A stretch of 64,000 nucleotides of DNA from assembly GCF_011927635.1 (NCBI RefSeq), contig NZ_JAATJB010000009.1, positions 1 to 64,000 of the forward strand, written 5' to 3'. The notes beneath the pieces are model-generated. The model searched no databases, had not been told where the DNA came from, and was given only the letters and a program-made list of their open reading frames with translations. The DNA comes from Sphingomonas trueperi (GTDB lineage Bacteria > Pseudomonadota > Alphaproteobacteria > Sphingomonadales > Sphingomonadaceae). Positions 37,703 to 46,088 of the stretch are shown in pieces (within the stretch, counting starts at the first letter, position 1; the number at the start of each line of letters is the position of its first letter). Both the position numbers and the translations under genes were made by a program.

Positions 37703-38737
37703 TTACTCTCTATCTCCCCGGCGGATCGGGTTTCCTGTTGTGTTTTTGGGGTGTTGGCGGGTCGATTCCCGCGCGATGACGATCGGCGCACGCCATTCGA
37801 GCGTGTCGTCCGAGGCGCCATCGATCAGTCCGGCGAGGCGCACCACGGCGCGCGCGCCGAATTCGGCAATGTCGATGCTGGCGGTGGTGAGCGCCGGCGA
37901 AATCAGGCGGGTCAGCGGGATGTTGTCGAACCCGGCCACCGCCACCTGCTCGGGCACGGAGACGCCCGCGCGCTTGAGCGCCATCAGCGCGCCCACCGCC
38001 ATCATGTCGTTGGCGGCGAACACCGCGTCATAGTCGGCGCACTCTGCCTGGAGCGTGGCGATGGCGGCGGTGCCGCTGTCCTCGTTGAAGTCGCCCTGCA
38101 CCACGCGCAGTTCTGCGCCCAGCCGGGCGCAGGCCTCGCGGGTGCCGCGCAGGCGCTCCTGCGCGTCGATATTGGCTGCGGGGCCGGCGATATGGACGAT
38201 CCGGCGGCAGCCCCCGGCGACGAGATGCTCGACCACCGCGACGGCTCCGGCAACGTTGTCGACGCGCAGTTCGGCGCGAACGCCGTCGTGCGGCGCGCAG
38301 TTGACGAGCACCGAGGGCATGGTGCGGGGCAGGTGCTGGAACAGCTCGTCCGAAGTGATCTGCGGCGCCATCACCACCAGCCCGTCCACCCGGCCGCGCA
38401 TCGCGTGGAGCGCGGTGATGCCGCGATCGGCCTCGCCGTGCATCACCATCAGCAGCAGGTGGAGGCCGAGTTCGGACGCCTGGCGGTCCATGCCGCGCAG
38501 CAATTCGGAGAAGAACTCGCCGTGGAGATCGGGAACGACGACACCGATCGTCGAGGAGCGGGCGAGGCTCAGGTTGCGCGCACCGGCATGCGGCACATAA
38601 CCGAGTCGATTGGCGACATCGCGGATGTGATCGCGCAGTTCGGGACGAATGTTGGTCGCGCCATTGAGCGCGCGCGACACCGACGCGACCGACACCGACG
38701 CTTCACGCGCGACATCGCGGATCGTGGCGTTCGGCAT
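37703..38737 (-). CDS. LacI-family transcriptional regulator
   Basis: A repressor-type regulator of 344 aa. The helix-turn-helix is MPNATIRDVAREASVSVASV followed by SRALNG, and the hinge helix region is HAGARNLSLARSSTIGVVVP. A periplasmic-binding-like sensor domain fills the rest (VDGLVVMAPQ, VAGFDNIPLTRLISPALTT). The start at 38737 gives the standard N-terminus; longer frames upstream are not plausible. It heads the minus-strand operon with the TonB receptor and GH144 enzyme. A perfect palindrome (38807-38822) in the intergenic region with the divergent GH3 gene is its likely operator, implying autoregulation and sugar-responsive control of both sides. Confidence 0.94.
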   Translation of the reverse strand: MPNATIRDVAREASVSVASVSRALNGATNIRPELRDHIRDVANRLGYVPHAGARNLSLARSSTIGVVVPDLHGEFFSELLRGMDRQASELGLHLLLMVMHGEADRGITALHAMRGRVDGLVVMAPQITSDELFQHLPRTMPSVLVNCAPHDGVRAELRVDNVAGAVAVVEHLVAGGCRRIVHIAGPAANIDAQERLRGTREACARLGAELRVVQGDFNEDSGTAAIATLQAECADYDAVFAANDMMAVGALMALKRAGVSVPEQVAVAGFDNIPLTRLISPALTTASIDIAEFGARAVVRLAGLIDGASDDTLEWRAPIVIARESTRQHPKNTTGNPIRRGDRE

Positions 38738-38806
38738 GGCGGTCTTCGTCCCCTCCTGGGTCTGGGTTGTGACGGCTTGTTTGCCGGTCTTGGCGTCAAG
38801 CTCTTG

Positions 38807-38822
38807 ATGTAACCGGTTACAT
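38807..38822. promoter_or_regulatory. LacI-type operator (perfect 16-bp palindrome)
   Basis: ATGTAACCGGTTACAT is a perfect palindrome with the central CG typical of LacI-family sites. It lies 70 bases ahead of lacI and 70 bases ahead of the GH3 gene, in their shared divergent promoter region. The same core (TGTAACCGGTTA) is present at 9993-10004 upstream of another TonB receptor. Confidence 0.7.
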
Positions 38823-38891
38823 GAAGCAATAGCGGGTTGCAAGATTGTTGATGCAGCGGCCGATGTAGGGTCGCGCTGTGGGAGGAAACGC

Positions 38892-41180
38892 GTGAAGGAC
38901 GGCCAGATTTCGAGGCGTGCGGTGTTGATCGGGGCGAGCGCGGCGGCGGCCTGGGCGGCGAGCCCGGCACGCGCGATGCTGCTCCAGGCGGGGGGGAAGA
39001 AACTGCCCGCCGCGGTCGAGTCGCTGCTCGCCCAGATGACCGTCGAGGAGAAGGCCGGGCAGCTCACGCTGATGGCGGCCGCCTGGTCGGGTGGGGCGGC
39101 GGTGACGCTCAATCCTGCGGGTGCCTCGTCGAACTTCGACGGGCAGCTGGCCGAGGTGCGCGCGGGACGCCTGACCGGCGTGTTCAACGGCAATGGTGCT
39201 GCAATGGCCAAGCGGATGCAGACGGTCGCCACGCGCGACTCGCGGCTCAGGATCCCGCTGCTCTTCGCCGCCGACGTGATTCACGGATTTCGTACCGTCT
39301 TCCCCGTGCCGATGGGCGAGGCGGCGAGCTTCGATCCCGATCTCGCCGAGCGCACCGCGCGTGTCGCGGCGGTGGAGGCGGCGGCCGCCGGAATCGACTG
39401 GACCTTCGCGCCGATGGTCGACATCGCCCGCGACGCGCGGTGGGGCCGCGGCGTCGAGGGCGCCGGCGAAGACGTGCTGCTCGGCAAGCTGATCGCTGCG
39501 GCGCGGGTGCGCGGCTTCCAGGGCGCCAAGGGACTCGAAGCGGCGGATGCCGTCGCCGCCTGCGCCAAGCATTTCGCCGCCTATGGCGCGGTGGAGGCGG
39601 GGCTCGACTATAATACCGTCGACATTTCCGAGCGGACGCTGCGCGAAACCTATTTCCCGCCCTTCCAGGCGGCGCTGGCGGCAGGTGCGCCGACGGTGAT
39701 GGCGTCGTTCAACGAGCTGTCGGGCATCCCGGCCACCGCCAACGAATGGCTGCTCACCGAAGTGCTGCGCCGCGAATGGGGCTTCGACGGGCTGGTCGTC
39801 TCCGACTATACCGCCGACGAGGAACTGATCGCCCACGGCTTCGCGGCGGACGCGCGCGAGGCGACCAAGCTCGCCTTCATGGCCGGCGTCGACATGAGCA
39901 TGCAGAGCGGCTTCTACATCAAGCACCTGCCGGACCTGGTCGCGAGGGGGGAGGTCCCGATGGCGCGGCTCGACGAGGCGGTGCGGCGGGTGCTGGCGCT
40001 GAAGGTGCAACTCGGCCTGTTCGATGATCCGTTCCGCCGCATCGATCCGGCACGCGAGAAGGCGCGGGTGCGCACGCGTGCCAACCTCGCGCTCGCCCGC
40101 GAGGCGGGGTCGCGCTCGATCGTGATGCTCAAGAACGAAGGCGGGCTGCTGCCGCTGCCGCGCGCGGGCAAGAAGATCGCGCTGATCGGGCCGTTCGCGA
40201 GCGGGCTGCACGATCTGATCGGCCCGTGGAACGTCTATGGCACCGATGCCGAGGCGGTGGATCTGGCCACCGGCGTCAAGGCGCTGGTCCAGGATCCGGC
40301 GCTGGTGAGCGTCACCGCGGGCGCCGGGCTCGACGGCCCGATCCCCGGTGGGATCGAGGCGGCGGTGGTTGCGGCGCGCGCCGCCGATGTGGTCGTGCTG
40401 GCGGTGGGCGAGCATGCCCGCATGTCGGGCGAGGCGCAGTCGCGCTCGGCGATCGTCGTGCCCCCGGCGCAGATGGCGCTGGCCGAGGCGGTGGCGGCGA
40501 CCGGCAAGCCGGTGGTGGTGCTGCTCCGCAACGGCCGCGCGCTGGCGCTGGAGGGCGCGGTCCTAAAGGCACCGGCGATCCTCGTCACCTGGTTCCTTGG
40601 CTCCGAGGACGGGCCGGCCATCGCCGACGTGCTGTTCGGGGTGGTGAGCCCCTCCGGGCGGCTGCCGGTCTCCTTCCCGCAGGCGACGGGGCAGGAGCCC
40701 TATCACTATGACCACAAGCCGACCGGCCGCCCCAATCCGGCCGGCCCGCTGCAGGAATACAAGACGCATTTTCGCGAGTTCCCGAACCAGGCGCTGTTCC
40801 CGTTCGGCCACGGCCTGACCTATGGCGAGATCGCGTATAGCGACCTCGATCTCGGCGGCGGCCAGCTGTCGGCAGACGGCAAGCTCGTGGTGTCGGCGAC
40901 CATTGCCAACAGCGGGTCGCGCGCCGCGGAGGAAGTGGTGCAGCTCTATATCCGCGACGTGGCGGCGAGCGTCACCCGTCCGGTGCGCGAATTGAAGGCG
41001 TTCCGCCGCGTCGCGCTCAAGCCCGGAGAGCGCAAGCAGGTGCAGTTCACGCTGAGCCGTGCCGACCTGCTGTTCATCGGCCAGACGCTCAAGCCCACGG
41101 TGGAACCGGGCAAGTTCCAGCTCTGGATCGCGCCTTCGGCCGAAGCGGAAGGCGTGTCGGGCAGCTTCGAACTGGTGTGA
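38892..41180 (+). CDS. bglX: Periplasmic GH3 beta-glucosidase
   Basis: A 762-aa enzyme that releases glucose from beta-linked oligosaccharides. It starts at GTG 38892 behind GGGAGGAAAC. The N-terminus ISRRAVLIGASAAAAWAASP is a twin-arginine-type signal. The (beta/alpha)8 domain has PLLFAADVIHGFRTVFPVPM and KHFAAYGAVEAGLDYNTVDI. The nucleophile Asp is about 305 in LVVSDYTADEEL. The second domain (VVVLAVGEHARMSGEAQSRS) and a C-terminal fibronectin-III-like domain complete the BglX layout. It diverges from lacI across the 16-bp palindrome. With the GH144 enzyme it probably degrades sophoro-oligosaccharides, though GH3 specificity is broad. Confidence 0.94.
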   Translation: MKDGQISRRAVLIGASAAAAWAASPARAMLLQAGGKKLPAAVESLLAQMTVEEKAGQLTLMAAAWSGGAAVTLNPAGASSNFDGQLAEVRAGRLTGVFNGNGAAMAKRMQTVATRDSRLRIPLLFAADVIHGFRTVFPVPMGEAASFDPDLAERTARVAAVEAAAAGIDWTFAPMVDIARDARWGRGVEGAGEDVLLGKLIAAARVRGFQGAKGLEAADAVAACAKHFAAYGAVEAGLDYNTVDISERTLRETYFPPFQAALAAGAPTVMASFNELSGIPATANEWLLTEVLRREWGFDGLVVSDYTADEELIAHGFAADAREATKLAFMAGVDMSMQSGFYIKHLPDLVARGEVPMARLDEAVRRVLALKVQLGLFDDPFRRIDPAREKARVRTRANLALAREAGSRSIVMLKNEGGLLPLPRAGKKIALIGPFASGLHDLIGPWNVYGTDAEAVDLATGVKALVQDPALVSVTAGAGLDGPIPGGIEAAVVAARAADVVVLAVGEHARMSGEAQSRSAIVVPPAQMALAEAVAATGKPVVVLLRNGRALALEGAVLKAPAILVTWFLGSEDGPAIADVLFGVVSPSGRLPVSFPQATGQEPYHYDHKPTGRPNPAGPLQEYKTHFREFPNQALFPFGHGLTYGEIAYSDLDLGGGQLSADGKLVVSATIANSGSRAAEEVVQLYIRDVAASVTRPVRELKAFRRVALKPGERKQVQFTLSRADLLFIGQTLKPTVEPGKFQLWIAPSAEAEGVSGSFELV

Positions 41181-41533
41181 CCCTCTAATCCTCCCCCTGG
41201 CGGGGGAGGACACGCTTGCGGCCAGGGTGGCGCTCCGCCCGCCCGTGCAGTGCGCGCGGGATTGGTTCGGAACCGCTTACCCAACGCTCCGATAGTGGTT
41301 GCTTTGTGCTTGGCCGTTTTTTGCGAACAGGGGCAATTAGCTGCCCTCCGGTTGGCACATTAACTTCGCCACATCTCCAGAACGGCCGCAATCGGAAGAG
41401 GCAAGTGCGTGGCCGAATGACCGCAACTGATGTCGTGGACGGCTCTCAACCACAGCGCCGCCCGTCGATCGATCCCGATAAGCGAGGGGCCTAGCCAGGA
41501 ATCAACGCCGCCCCCACAGCGGCAACAACCGCC
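41181..41533. other. Intergenic region
   Basis: A 353-bp gap between the convergent GH3 and PKHD hydroxylase genes. Apart from the hairpin at 41190-41210 I see no gene, repeat or RNA. Short plus-strand frames here have no SD and non-protein-like composition. Confidence 0.5.
41190..41210. terminator. GC-rich hairpin after GH3 gene
   Basis: TCCTCCCCC and GGGGGAGGA arms flank a short loop 9 bases beyond the GH3 stop. No T run follows on the plus strand, so it may be a weak terminator or a dispersed intergenic palindrome. A closely similar hairpin occurs at 46062-46085. Confidence 0.45.
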
Positions 41534-42217
41534 TTACGCGTCTGCCCAGCGGCGCAGCAGATTGTGGTACACCCCCGTCAGCGCCACCACCTCGGCATGG
41601 CCCTGCCCGACTTCGCCGACCAGCCCCTGGATCGAGCGATCGAGGTCGAACAGGATCCGCCGCGCGCCGTCGTCGCGGACCATCGATTGGAGCCAGAAGA
41701 AGCTGGCGACCCGCGCGCCGCTGGTCACCGGCGTCACCCGGTGCAGACTCGACGAAGGATAGAGGATCGCGTGCCCCGCGGGCAATTTCACCGACTGCGC
41801 GCCGAACAGCCCCTCGATCAGCAGTTCGCCGCCGGCATAGGCCTGCGGATCTTCGAGGAACACGGTCATCGACAGGTCCGAACGCACGCGGAACTCGCTG
41901 CCGCGCTGGATGCGCACGGCATTGTCGACGTGCAGCCCGAAATTCTGGCCGCCGGCATAGCGGTTGAACAAGGGCGGGAAGATCTTGAGCGGCAGCGCCG
42001 CGGCGATGAACAAGGGCGAGCGCGCCAGTGCGTCGAGGATGATCGCCCCCGCCTCGCGCGCCGCCGGGTGCGTCTCGGGCAGCTGCTCGTTGCGCTTGGC
42101 GAGCGCCGCCTGCGGGCCGGAGGTGACGTTGCCGTCCACCCATTCCGCCGCATCCACCAGCGCACGCACCCGCGCCAGCTCGGCGGGCGACAGCAGGTCG
42201 GGGATCGGGATCAGCAT
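41534..42217 (-). CDS. PKHD-type Fe(II)/2-oxoglutarate hydroxylase (PiuC/YbiX-like)
   Basis: An oxygenase of 227 aa in the 2OG-Fe(II) superfamily. The iron ligands appear as HVD in [11 protein letters not shown] and the distal His in [13 protein letters not shown], with the Arg of GARV as the 2-oxoglutarate partner. The opening [20 protein letters not shown] is typical of the YbiX/PiuC family. Start 42217 has AGGAG 8 bases upstream. Such genes sit beside catecholate-siderophore receptors (fiu-ybiX in E. coli, piuA-piuC in Pseudomonas), and the same pairing occurs here. Its physiological substrate is not established. Confidence 0.92.
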   Translation of the reverse strand: MLIPIPDLLSPAELARVRALVDAAEWVDGNVTSGPQAALAKRNEQLPETHPAAREAGAIILDALARSPLFIAAALPLKIFPPLFNRYAGGQNFGLHVDNAVRIQRGSEFRVRSDLSMTVFLEDPQAYAGGELLIEGLFGAQSVKLPAGHAILYPSSSLHRVTPVTSGARVASFFWLQSMVRDDGARRILFDLDRSIQGLVGEVGQGHAEVVALTGVYHNLLRRWADA

Positions 42218-42300
42218 GCACACACTCCTGCGCGGGAAAACATCCTGCCCTGTGATCATCCCGCGCCCTGCGGGACATGCGCCAGATCAAGGGCGGAGAA

Positions 42301-42340
42301 AAGAAGCGGCCCCTCCCGGCATGGGAGCCGGAAGGGGCCT
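42301..42340 (-). terminator. Rho-independent terminator of the siderophore receptor gene
   Basis: A 13-bp stem with one mismatch (arms 42309-42321 and 42328-42340, GGCCCCTCCCGGC / GCCGGAAGGGGCC) is followed on the minus strand by GCTTCTTTTC. It lies 20 bases past the receptor stop, between the receptor and the hydroxylase gene, so the hydroxylase may also have its own promoter. Confidence 0.65.
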
Positions 42341-42360
42341 AGGCGTCGCGGCCTTCGCGA

Positions 42361-44757
42361 TCAGAAGCGATAGTTGAGCGTCAGCACCGCCGCGCGGCCA
42401 TCACCCGGGGTCGCCCAGCCATTGTTGCGGATGCGCGTGTAGTAGAGCGAGTCGGTCACGTTCTTCACGTTGACCTGCGCCGACAGGGCACGGGTGATCT
42501 CGTAGGAGAGGAACGCGTTGTGGACCCAGTAATCGGGGCTGTAGAGCACCTGCGGCGCGGTCGCCGTCGGCAGGTTGAACGCGGCCTTGCCCTGATAGGT
42601 CACGCCGTAGCCGAGCGTGAGCCCGAACGGCAGGCGGTAGGTGCTGAACAGGCTGCCCGAATGATTGGGCGTGTTCTGTAGTTCGGCATCCTTGCCATAG
42701 TCGATCGTGCCCGCCGGGCTGTTCTGCGCGATGCTGCGCAGTACCTTGCCGTCGAGATAGGTGTAGTTGGCGGTGATCGACCAGGCCTTGGTGATCTGGC
42801 CGACCGCGCCCAGCGCGACGCCGTTGACCCGCGACTTGCCGTCCAGCTGCTGCTCGGGGACCAGCGGGTCGCCGGTCGCCACCTTGTAGTTGGTGCGCTC
42901 GTTGCGGAAGAGCGCCGCGGTGAGCAGCAGGCGCCCGCCGAACACTTCGGCCTTGCCGCCCACTTCATAGTTGCGCGCGGTTTCCGGATCGACGTTGCAG
43001 GTCGCCGCGGTGCACGAACCGTTGACCGAGGTCTTGGACGGCGTCTTGGAGTTGCCATAGGCGACGTAGAGGCTGATCGCCTTGATCGGCTTGTAGACCA
43101 GGCCCGCGCGGTAGGAGAACAGCTTGTCCTTGTTGTAGAACACGGTGCCCGGCGTCACCTGGCCCAGCGTCGCCGTGGTGGTGGAGACGGTATCGGCGCG
43201 GTAGCTGCCGTCGTTCGACTCCCAGCGTAGGCCGCCGTTGATCTCGAAATGCTCGCCGAGCTTCATCGTGTCGAACAGATAGACGGCATAGTTGGTCAGC
43301 TCGCCGGTCTGCCGCGCGCTTTCGATATAGTTGATCGGGCCGGTATAGACGTTGCTGCCATAGACGCGCGCGATCCCGCTGGCCGCCGCCGGGCCTGTCA
43401 CCACCGCGTTGGGATTGGCGATGCTGATCAGCGGGTAATAGAGCAGCGGGTTGGTGCCGTTGGCATTGCGCAGCACGTTGCCGGTGGAAAGATAGAATTT
43501 CTCCCAGCTCGCCGCGGCACCCAGCGTCACCGAATGCTCGATGAAACCGGTGTTGAACCGCGCCATCAGGTCGACCTGGTCATAGGCGAGCTGGTTGCGC
43601 GTGTTGCGGGTGTTCCCGCGCGGGCCCGAGGCATAGTAATAGCCGGCCGGCACCGTGAGCGTGCCCGTGGTCGCGCCGGTGAAGGCGACTGTGCACGGCG
43701 TGCCTGTGGGGGTGAGGCCGTTCGCCAGGCACCAGGTGCCCTGGGGCGGATCGACGATGCTGTGCTGGGTCACGTCCTGCCAGCGCGTGACGTTACGGAT
43801 CGTCACCCGGTCGTTGAAGTGATGCTCGAAGGTTGCGGTCGCCTGGTCGACATTGCTCTGCTGCGTGTCGACGTTGCGGAAGCCGAAATAGCTGGCGCGG
43901 CTGACACCCGGCAGCGCGCCGCCGGCGACCTGATAATAGGGCACGCCATATTGCGGCGTGTTGTCGTCCTCCTGGTGGAGATATTGCAGCGTCAGCTTGG
44001 TCGGGCTGTCGATGCCGATCGTCACCGCCGGCGCCACGCCCCAGCGCTTCATCGTCTCGACATCGCGGCCGGGCACGTCGTTGTCGTGCTTCATCGCGTT
44101 GAGGCGGAAGGCGATCAGCTCGTTGACGCGCACATTGGCATCGACCGTGCCGCGATAGTAATTGTCGGTGCCGATGCCGCCCGAGGCGAGGATGCGGGTG
44201 TTCGCCTGCGGCTTCTTGGTCACCATGTTGATCGAGCCGCCGACCGAGCCCGCGCCGTTCTGCACCGAGTTGGGGCCGTTGACGACTTCGAGCTGTTCGA
44301 GATTGAACGGATCGGTGCGGGTATACTGGGCGCTGTCGCGGATGCCGTCGACGGTTATGTCAGTATTGGCCGAATAGCCGCGCAGGTTGATCGAATCGCC
44401 ATAGCCGCCGCCGCCTTCGCCGGCACCGAAGGTGATGCCCGGAACGGTCGACAGCATGTCGCGCAGGGTGAGCAGATTCTGCTGCTCGATCACCTCGTTG
44501 GTGAGAATGGTGATGGTCTGCGGCGTGTCCCGCACGGGCCGCGTCGCCTTGGGCGACTGCTGGTGCGGCGAATAGGGTTGGCCGTTGACGATGATCGTAT
44601 CGCGATCCTGCAAGTCCCCATCGGATGCCGCGCTGGTCGTAGTGCCGTCGTTCGCGTGCTTGTCCTCGGCCTGGGCGGGTGCCGAGACGAGAAAGCCTAC
44701 ACAGGCGAGTGCAACGAAAGCCGGCGCGCTGGCCAGCGTCGCGGAAGTGCGATTCAC
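42361..44757 (-). CDS. TonB-dependent catecholate-siderophore-type receptor (Fiu/PiuA-like)
   Basis: An outer-membrane receptor of 798 aa. The start is GTG 44757 with GGGGAA 5 bases upstream. The signal peptide ends APAQA. Plug features are DTPQTITILTNEVIEQQNLL, DSINLRGYSANTDITVDGIR and VVNGPNSVQNGAGSVGGSIN; the barrel ends with VLTLNYRF. The run SPKATRPVRDTPQTITIL and the layout fit the Fiu/CirA-like catecholate class. The downstream PKHD hydroxylase and upstream iron-box-like repeats support ferric-siderophore uptake under Fur control. The exact siderophore is unknown. Confidence 0.93.
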   Translation of the reverse strand: MNRTSATLASAPAFVALACVGFLVSAPAQAEDKHANDGTTTSAASDGDLQDRDTIIVNGQPYSPHQQSPKATRPVRDTPQTITILTNEVIEQQNLLTLRDMLSTVPGITFGAGEGGGGYGDSINLRGYSANTDITVDGIRDSAQYTRTDPFNLEQLEVVNGPNSVQNGAGSVGGSINMVTKKPQANTRILASGGIGTDNYYRGTVDANVRVNELIAFRLNAMKHDNDVPGRDVETMKRWGVAPAVTIGIDSPTKLTLQYLHQEDDNTPQYGVPYYQVAGGALPGVSRASYFGFRNVDTQQSNVDQATATFEHHFNDRVTIRNVTRWQDVTQHSIVDPPQGTWCLANGLTPTGTPCTVAFTGATTGTLTVPAGYYYASGPRGNTRNTRNQLAYDQVDLMARFNTGFIEHSVTLGAAASWEKFYLSTGNVLRNANGTNPLLYYPLISIANPNAVVTGPAAASGIARVYGSNVYTGPINYIESARQTGELTNYAVYLFDTMKLGEHFEINGGLRWESNDGSYRADTVSTTTATLGQVTPGTVFYNKDKLFSYRAGLVYKPIKAISLYVAYGNSKTPSKTSVNGSCTAATCNVDPETARNYEVGGKAEVFGGRLLLTAALFRNERTNYKVATGDPLVPEQQLDGKSRVNGVALGAVGQITKAWSITANYTYLDGKVLRSIAQNSPAGTIDYGKDAELQNTPNHSGSLFSTYRLPFGLTLGYGVTYQGKAAFNLPTATAPQVLYSPDYWVHNAFLSYEITRALSAQVNVKNVTDSLYYTRIRNNGWATPGDGRAAVLTLNYRF

Positions 44758-44792
44758 GTAATTCCCCTTTGAACGTCGTTACGGGAGCGCCT

Positions 44793-44838
44793 ATTGCGAG
44801 CAATTCGCATTGTCAATGCGATTGCGAGCGATTTGCAT
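44793..44838 (-). promoter_or_regulatory. Paired Fur-box-like sites
   Basis: Two 18-bp direct repeats, ATTGCGAGCAATTCGCAT (44793-44810) and ATTGCGAGCGATTTGCAT (44821-44838), differ at two positions and are spaced 28 bp start to start. Each is roughly palindromic (ATTGCGA...TTCGCAT) and resembles Fur boxes of proteobacteria. They lie 36 bases ahead of the receptor start, where a repressor would block transcription. The 338-bp gap otherwise holds no gene. Confidence 0.6.
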
Positions 44839-45036
44839 AAACTCCGGCATGGGGTGGCGGTACGCTGGGATTCTGGGGAAGTGCCCGGCGTCGGCCCCTC
44901 TAGACCGAGTAATCCACCGAAGTGCCGCCCGCGACGCCAAAACCCACGATACTAACTTTCGAGAACTAATCAGTATTTATATGATTTATTCCCTTTGATC
45001 CGAACGCTTCGATCGATCAACAGGCCGATTTAATTG

Positions 45037-45066
45037 TTGGACAAACGTGATGCGGGTGCTGATACT
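45037..45066 (+). promoter_or_regulatory. Candidate sigma70-type promoter
   Basis: TTGGAC (45037-45042) and GATACT (45061-45066) are separated by 18 bp in an AT-rich stretch. They lie 30 bases before the esterase ATG, which has the SD GGGGAGG. The match is reasonable but this is a pattern call only. Confidence 0.35.
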
Positions 45067-45095
45067 CGGCCAAAGCAATTAACGGGGAGGATTGG

Positions 45096-46052
45096 ATGCG
45101 TTCACATTCGTTGAAACGTCGGCCCGCACTTGCGCTGTGCATGGGCTTCACCCTGGCGACGCTATTCGCCGCGCCGCTGCCCGCGCTGGCACAGAACGAC
45201 AAGATGACGGCGATCGCCACGCCCGCGCAGCCGAGCGCGATCGAACTCGGCACCGGCTCGCTGCCCGGTGCTACCGCGACCGAGAGCTGGCACAGTCAAT
45301 ATGGCAGCGTATTCGCCCGCAACGTGACGGTGGCGACGCTCACCCCGTTCCTGCCCGATCCCGCCAAGGCGAACGGCACCGCGGTGATCGTCGCACCGGG
45401 CGGTGGCTTCACCTCGCTGTCGATGCAGAACGAAGGCTGGGACGTCGCCAAGGCGCTCGCCGCGCACGGCGTCGCCGCCTTCGTGCTCAAGTACCGGCTC
45501 AACCAGACGCCGCAGGACCTCGCTGCCTATGAAGCCGCGATGAAGGCGCGCTTCGCCGGCGGCGGGGGCGGGCCCCCGCGCGGTGCCGATCCCAAGGCGA
45601 TGATGGCGGGCATCGCCACCCAGGTGACCGACGCGCGCGCCGCCTTCGCGCTGGTGCGCAAGCGCGCGGCCGAATGGCACGTCCAGCCGGACAAGATCGG
45701 CATGGTCGGCTTTTCGGCGGGCGCGATGCTCACCCTGGCGACGGCGCTCGACGGGCAGGACGCCAAGCCCGCCTTTATCGGCACGATCTACGGCCCGCTG
45801 ACCACCTTCCAGGTCCCCGCCGACGCGCCGCCGCTGTTCGTGGCGCTCGCGGCCGACGATCCGCTGTTCGGCAATACCGGCTTTGGGCTGATCGATAGCT
45901 GGCGCGGCGCCAAGCGGCCGGTGGAGTTCCATTTGTTCGAACAGGGCGGCCACGGCTTCGGCATGTATCCCAAGAAGACGACGAGCACCGGATGGTTTGG
46001 CGAATTCGTCAGCTGGATGACGATGCACGACTGGATCAGGGCGGGCGCGTGA
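45096..46052 (+). CDS. Secreted alpha/beta hydrolase (carbohydrate-esterase-like)
   Basis: An exported esterase-like protein of 318 aa; the signal peptide ends ALAQN. The oxyanion region is IVAPGGGFTSLSMQNEG, the nucleophile Ser is in GMVGFSAGAML, the Asp is in ALAADDPLFG and the His is in EQGGHGFGMYP. The GGGF and GFSAGA motifs and the C-terminal GWFGEFVSWM fit the acetylxylan-esterase / BD-FAE group that removes acyl groups from plant polysaccharides. A Gly/Pro-rich insert (about 150-166) is unusual. It begins behind the SD GGGGAGG at a position consistent with the promoter candidate at 45037-45066. Confidence 0.88.
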   Translation: MRSHSLKRRPALALCMGFTLATLFAAPLPALAQNDKMTAIATPAQPSAIELGTGSLPGATATESWHSQYGSVFARNVTVATLTPFLPDPAKANGTAVIVAPGGGFTSLSMQNEGWDVAKALAAHGVAAFVLKYRLNQTPQDLAAYEAAMKARFAGGGGGPPRGADPKAMMAGIATQVTDARAAFALVRKRAAEWHVQPDKIGMVGFSAGAMLTLATALDGQDAKPAFIGTIYGPLTTFQVPADAPPLFVALAADDPLFGNTGFGLIDSWRGAKRPVEFHLFEQGGHGFGMYPKKTTSTGWFGEFVSWMTMHDWIRAGA

Positions 46053-46061
46053 TCTCCCCAT

Positions 46062-46085
46062 ATCCTCCCCCGTCAGGGGGAGGAT
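46062..46085. terminator. Hairpin between convergent genes
   Basis: ATCCTCCCCC and GGGGGAGGAT arms around GTCA form a strong stem between the esterase stop (46052) and the minus-strand transporter stop (46089). It can serve both directions. It is nearly the same sequence as the hairpin at 41190-41210, so it may be a dispersed element reused as a terminator. Confidence 0.5.
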
Positions 46086-46088
46086 GGG

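Noticed and set aside
38817..40415. 532-aa minus-strand frame opposite the GH3 gene
   Set aside because: Antisense shadow with His/Arg-rich translation; it would also cover the LacI operator and divergent promoter.
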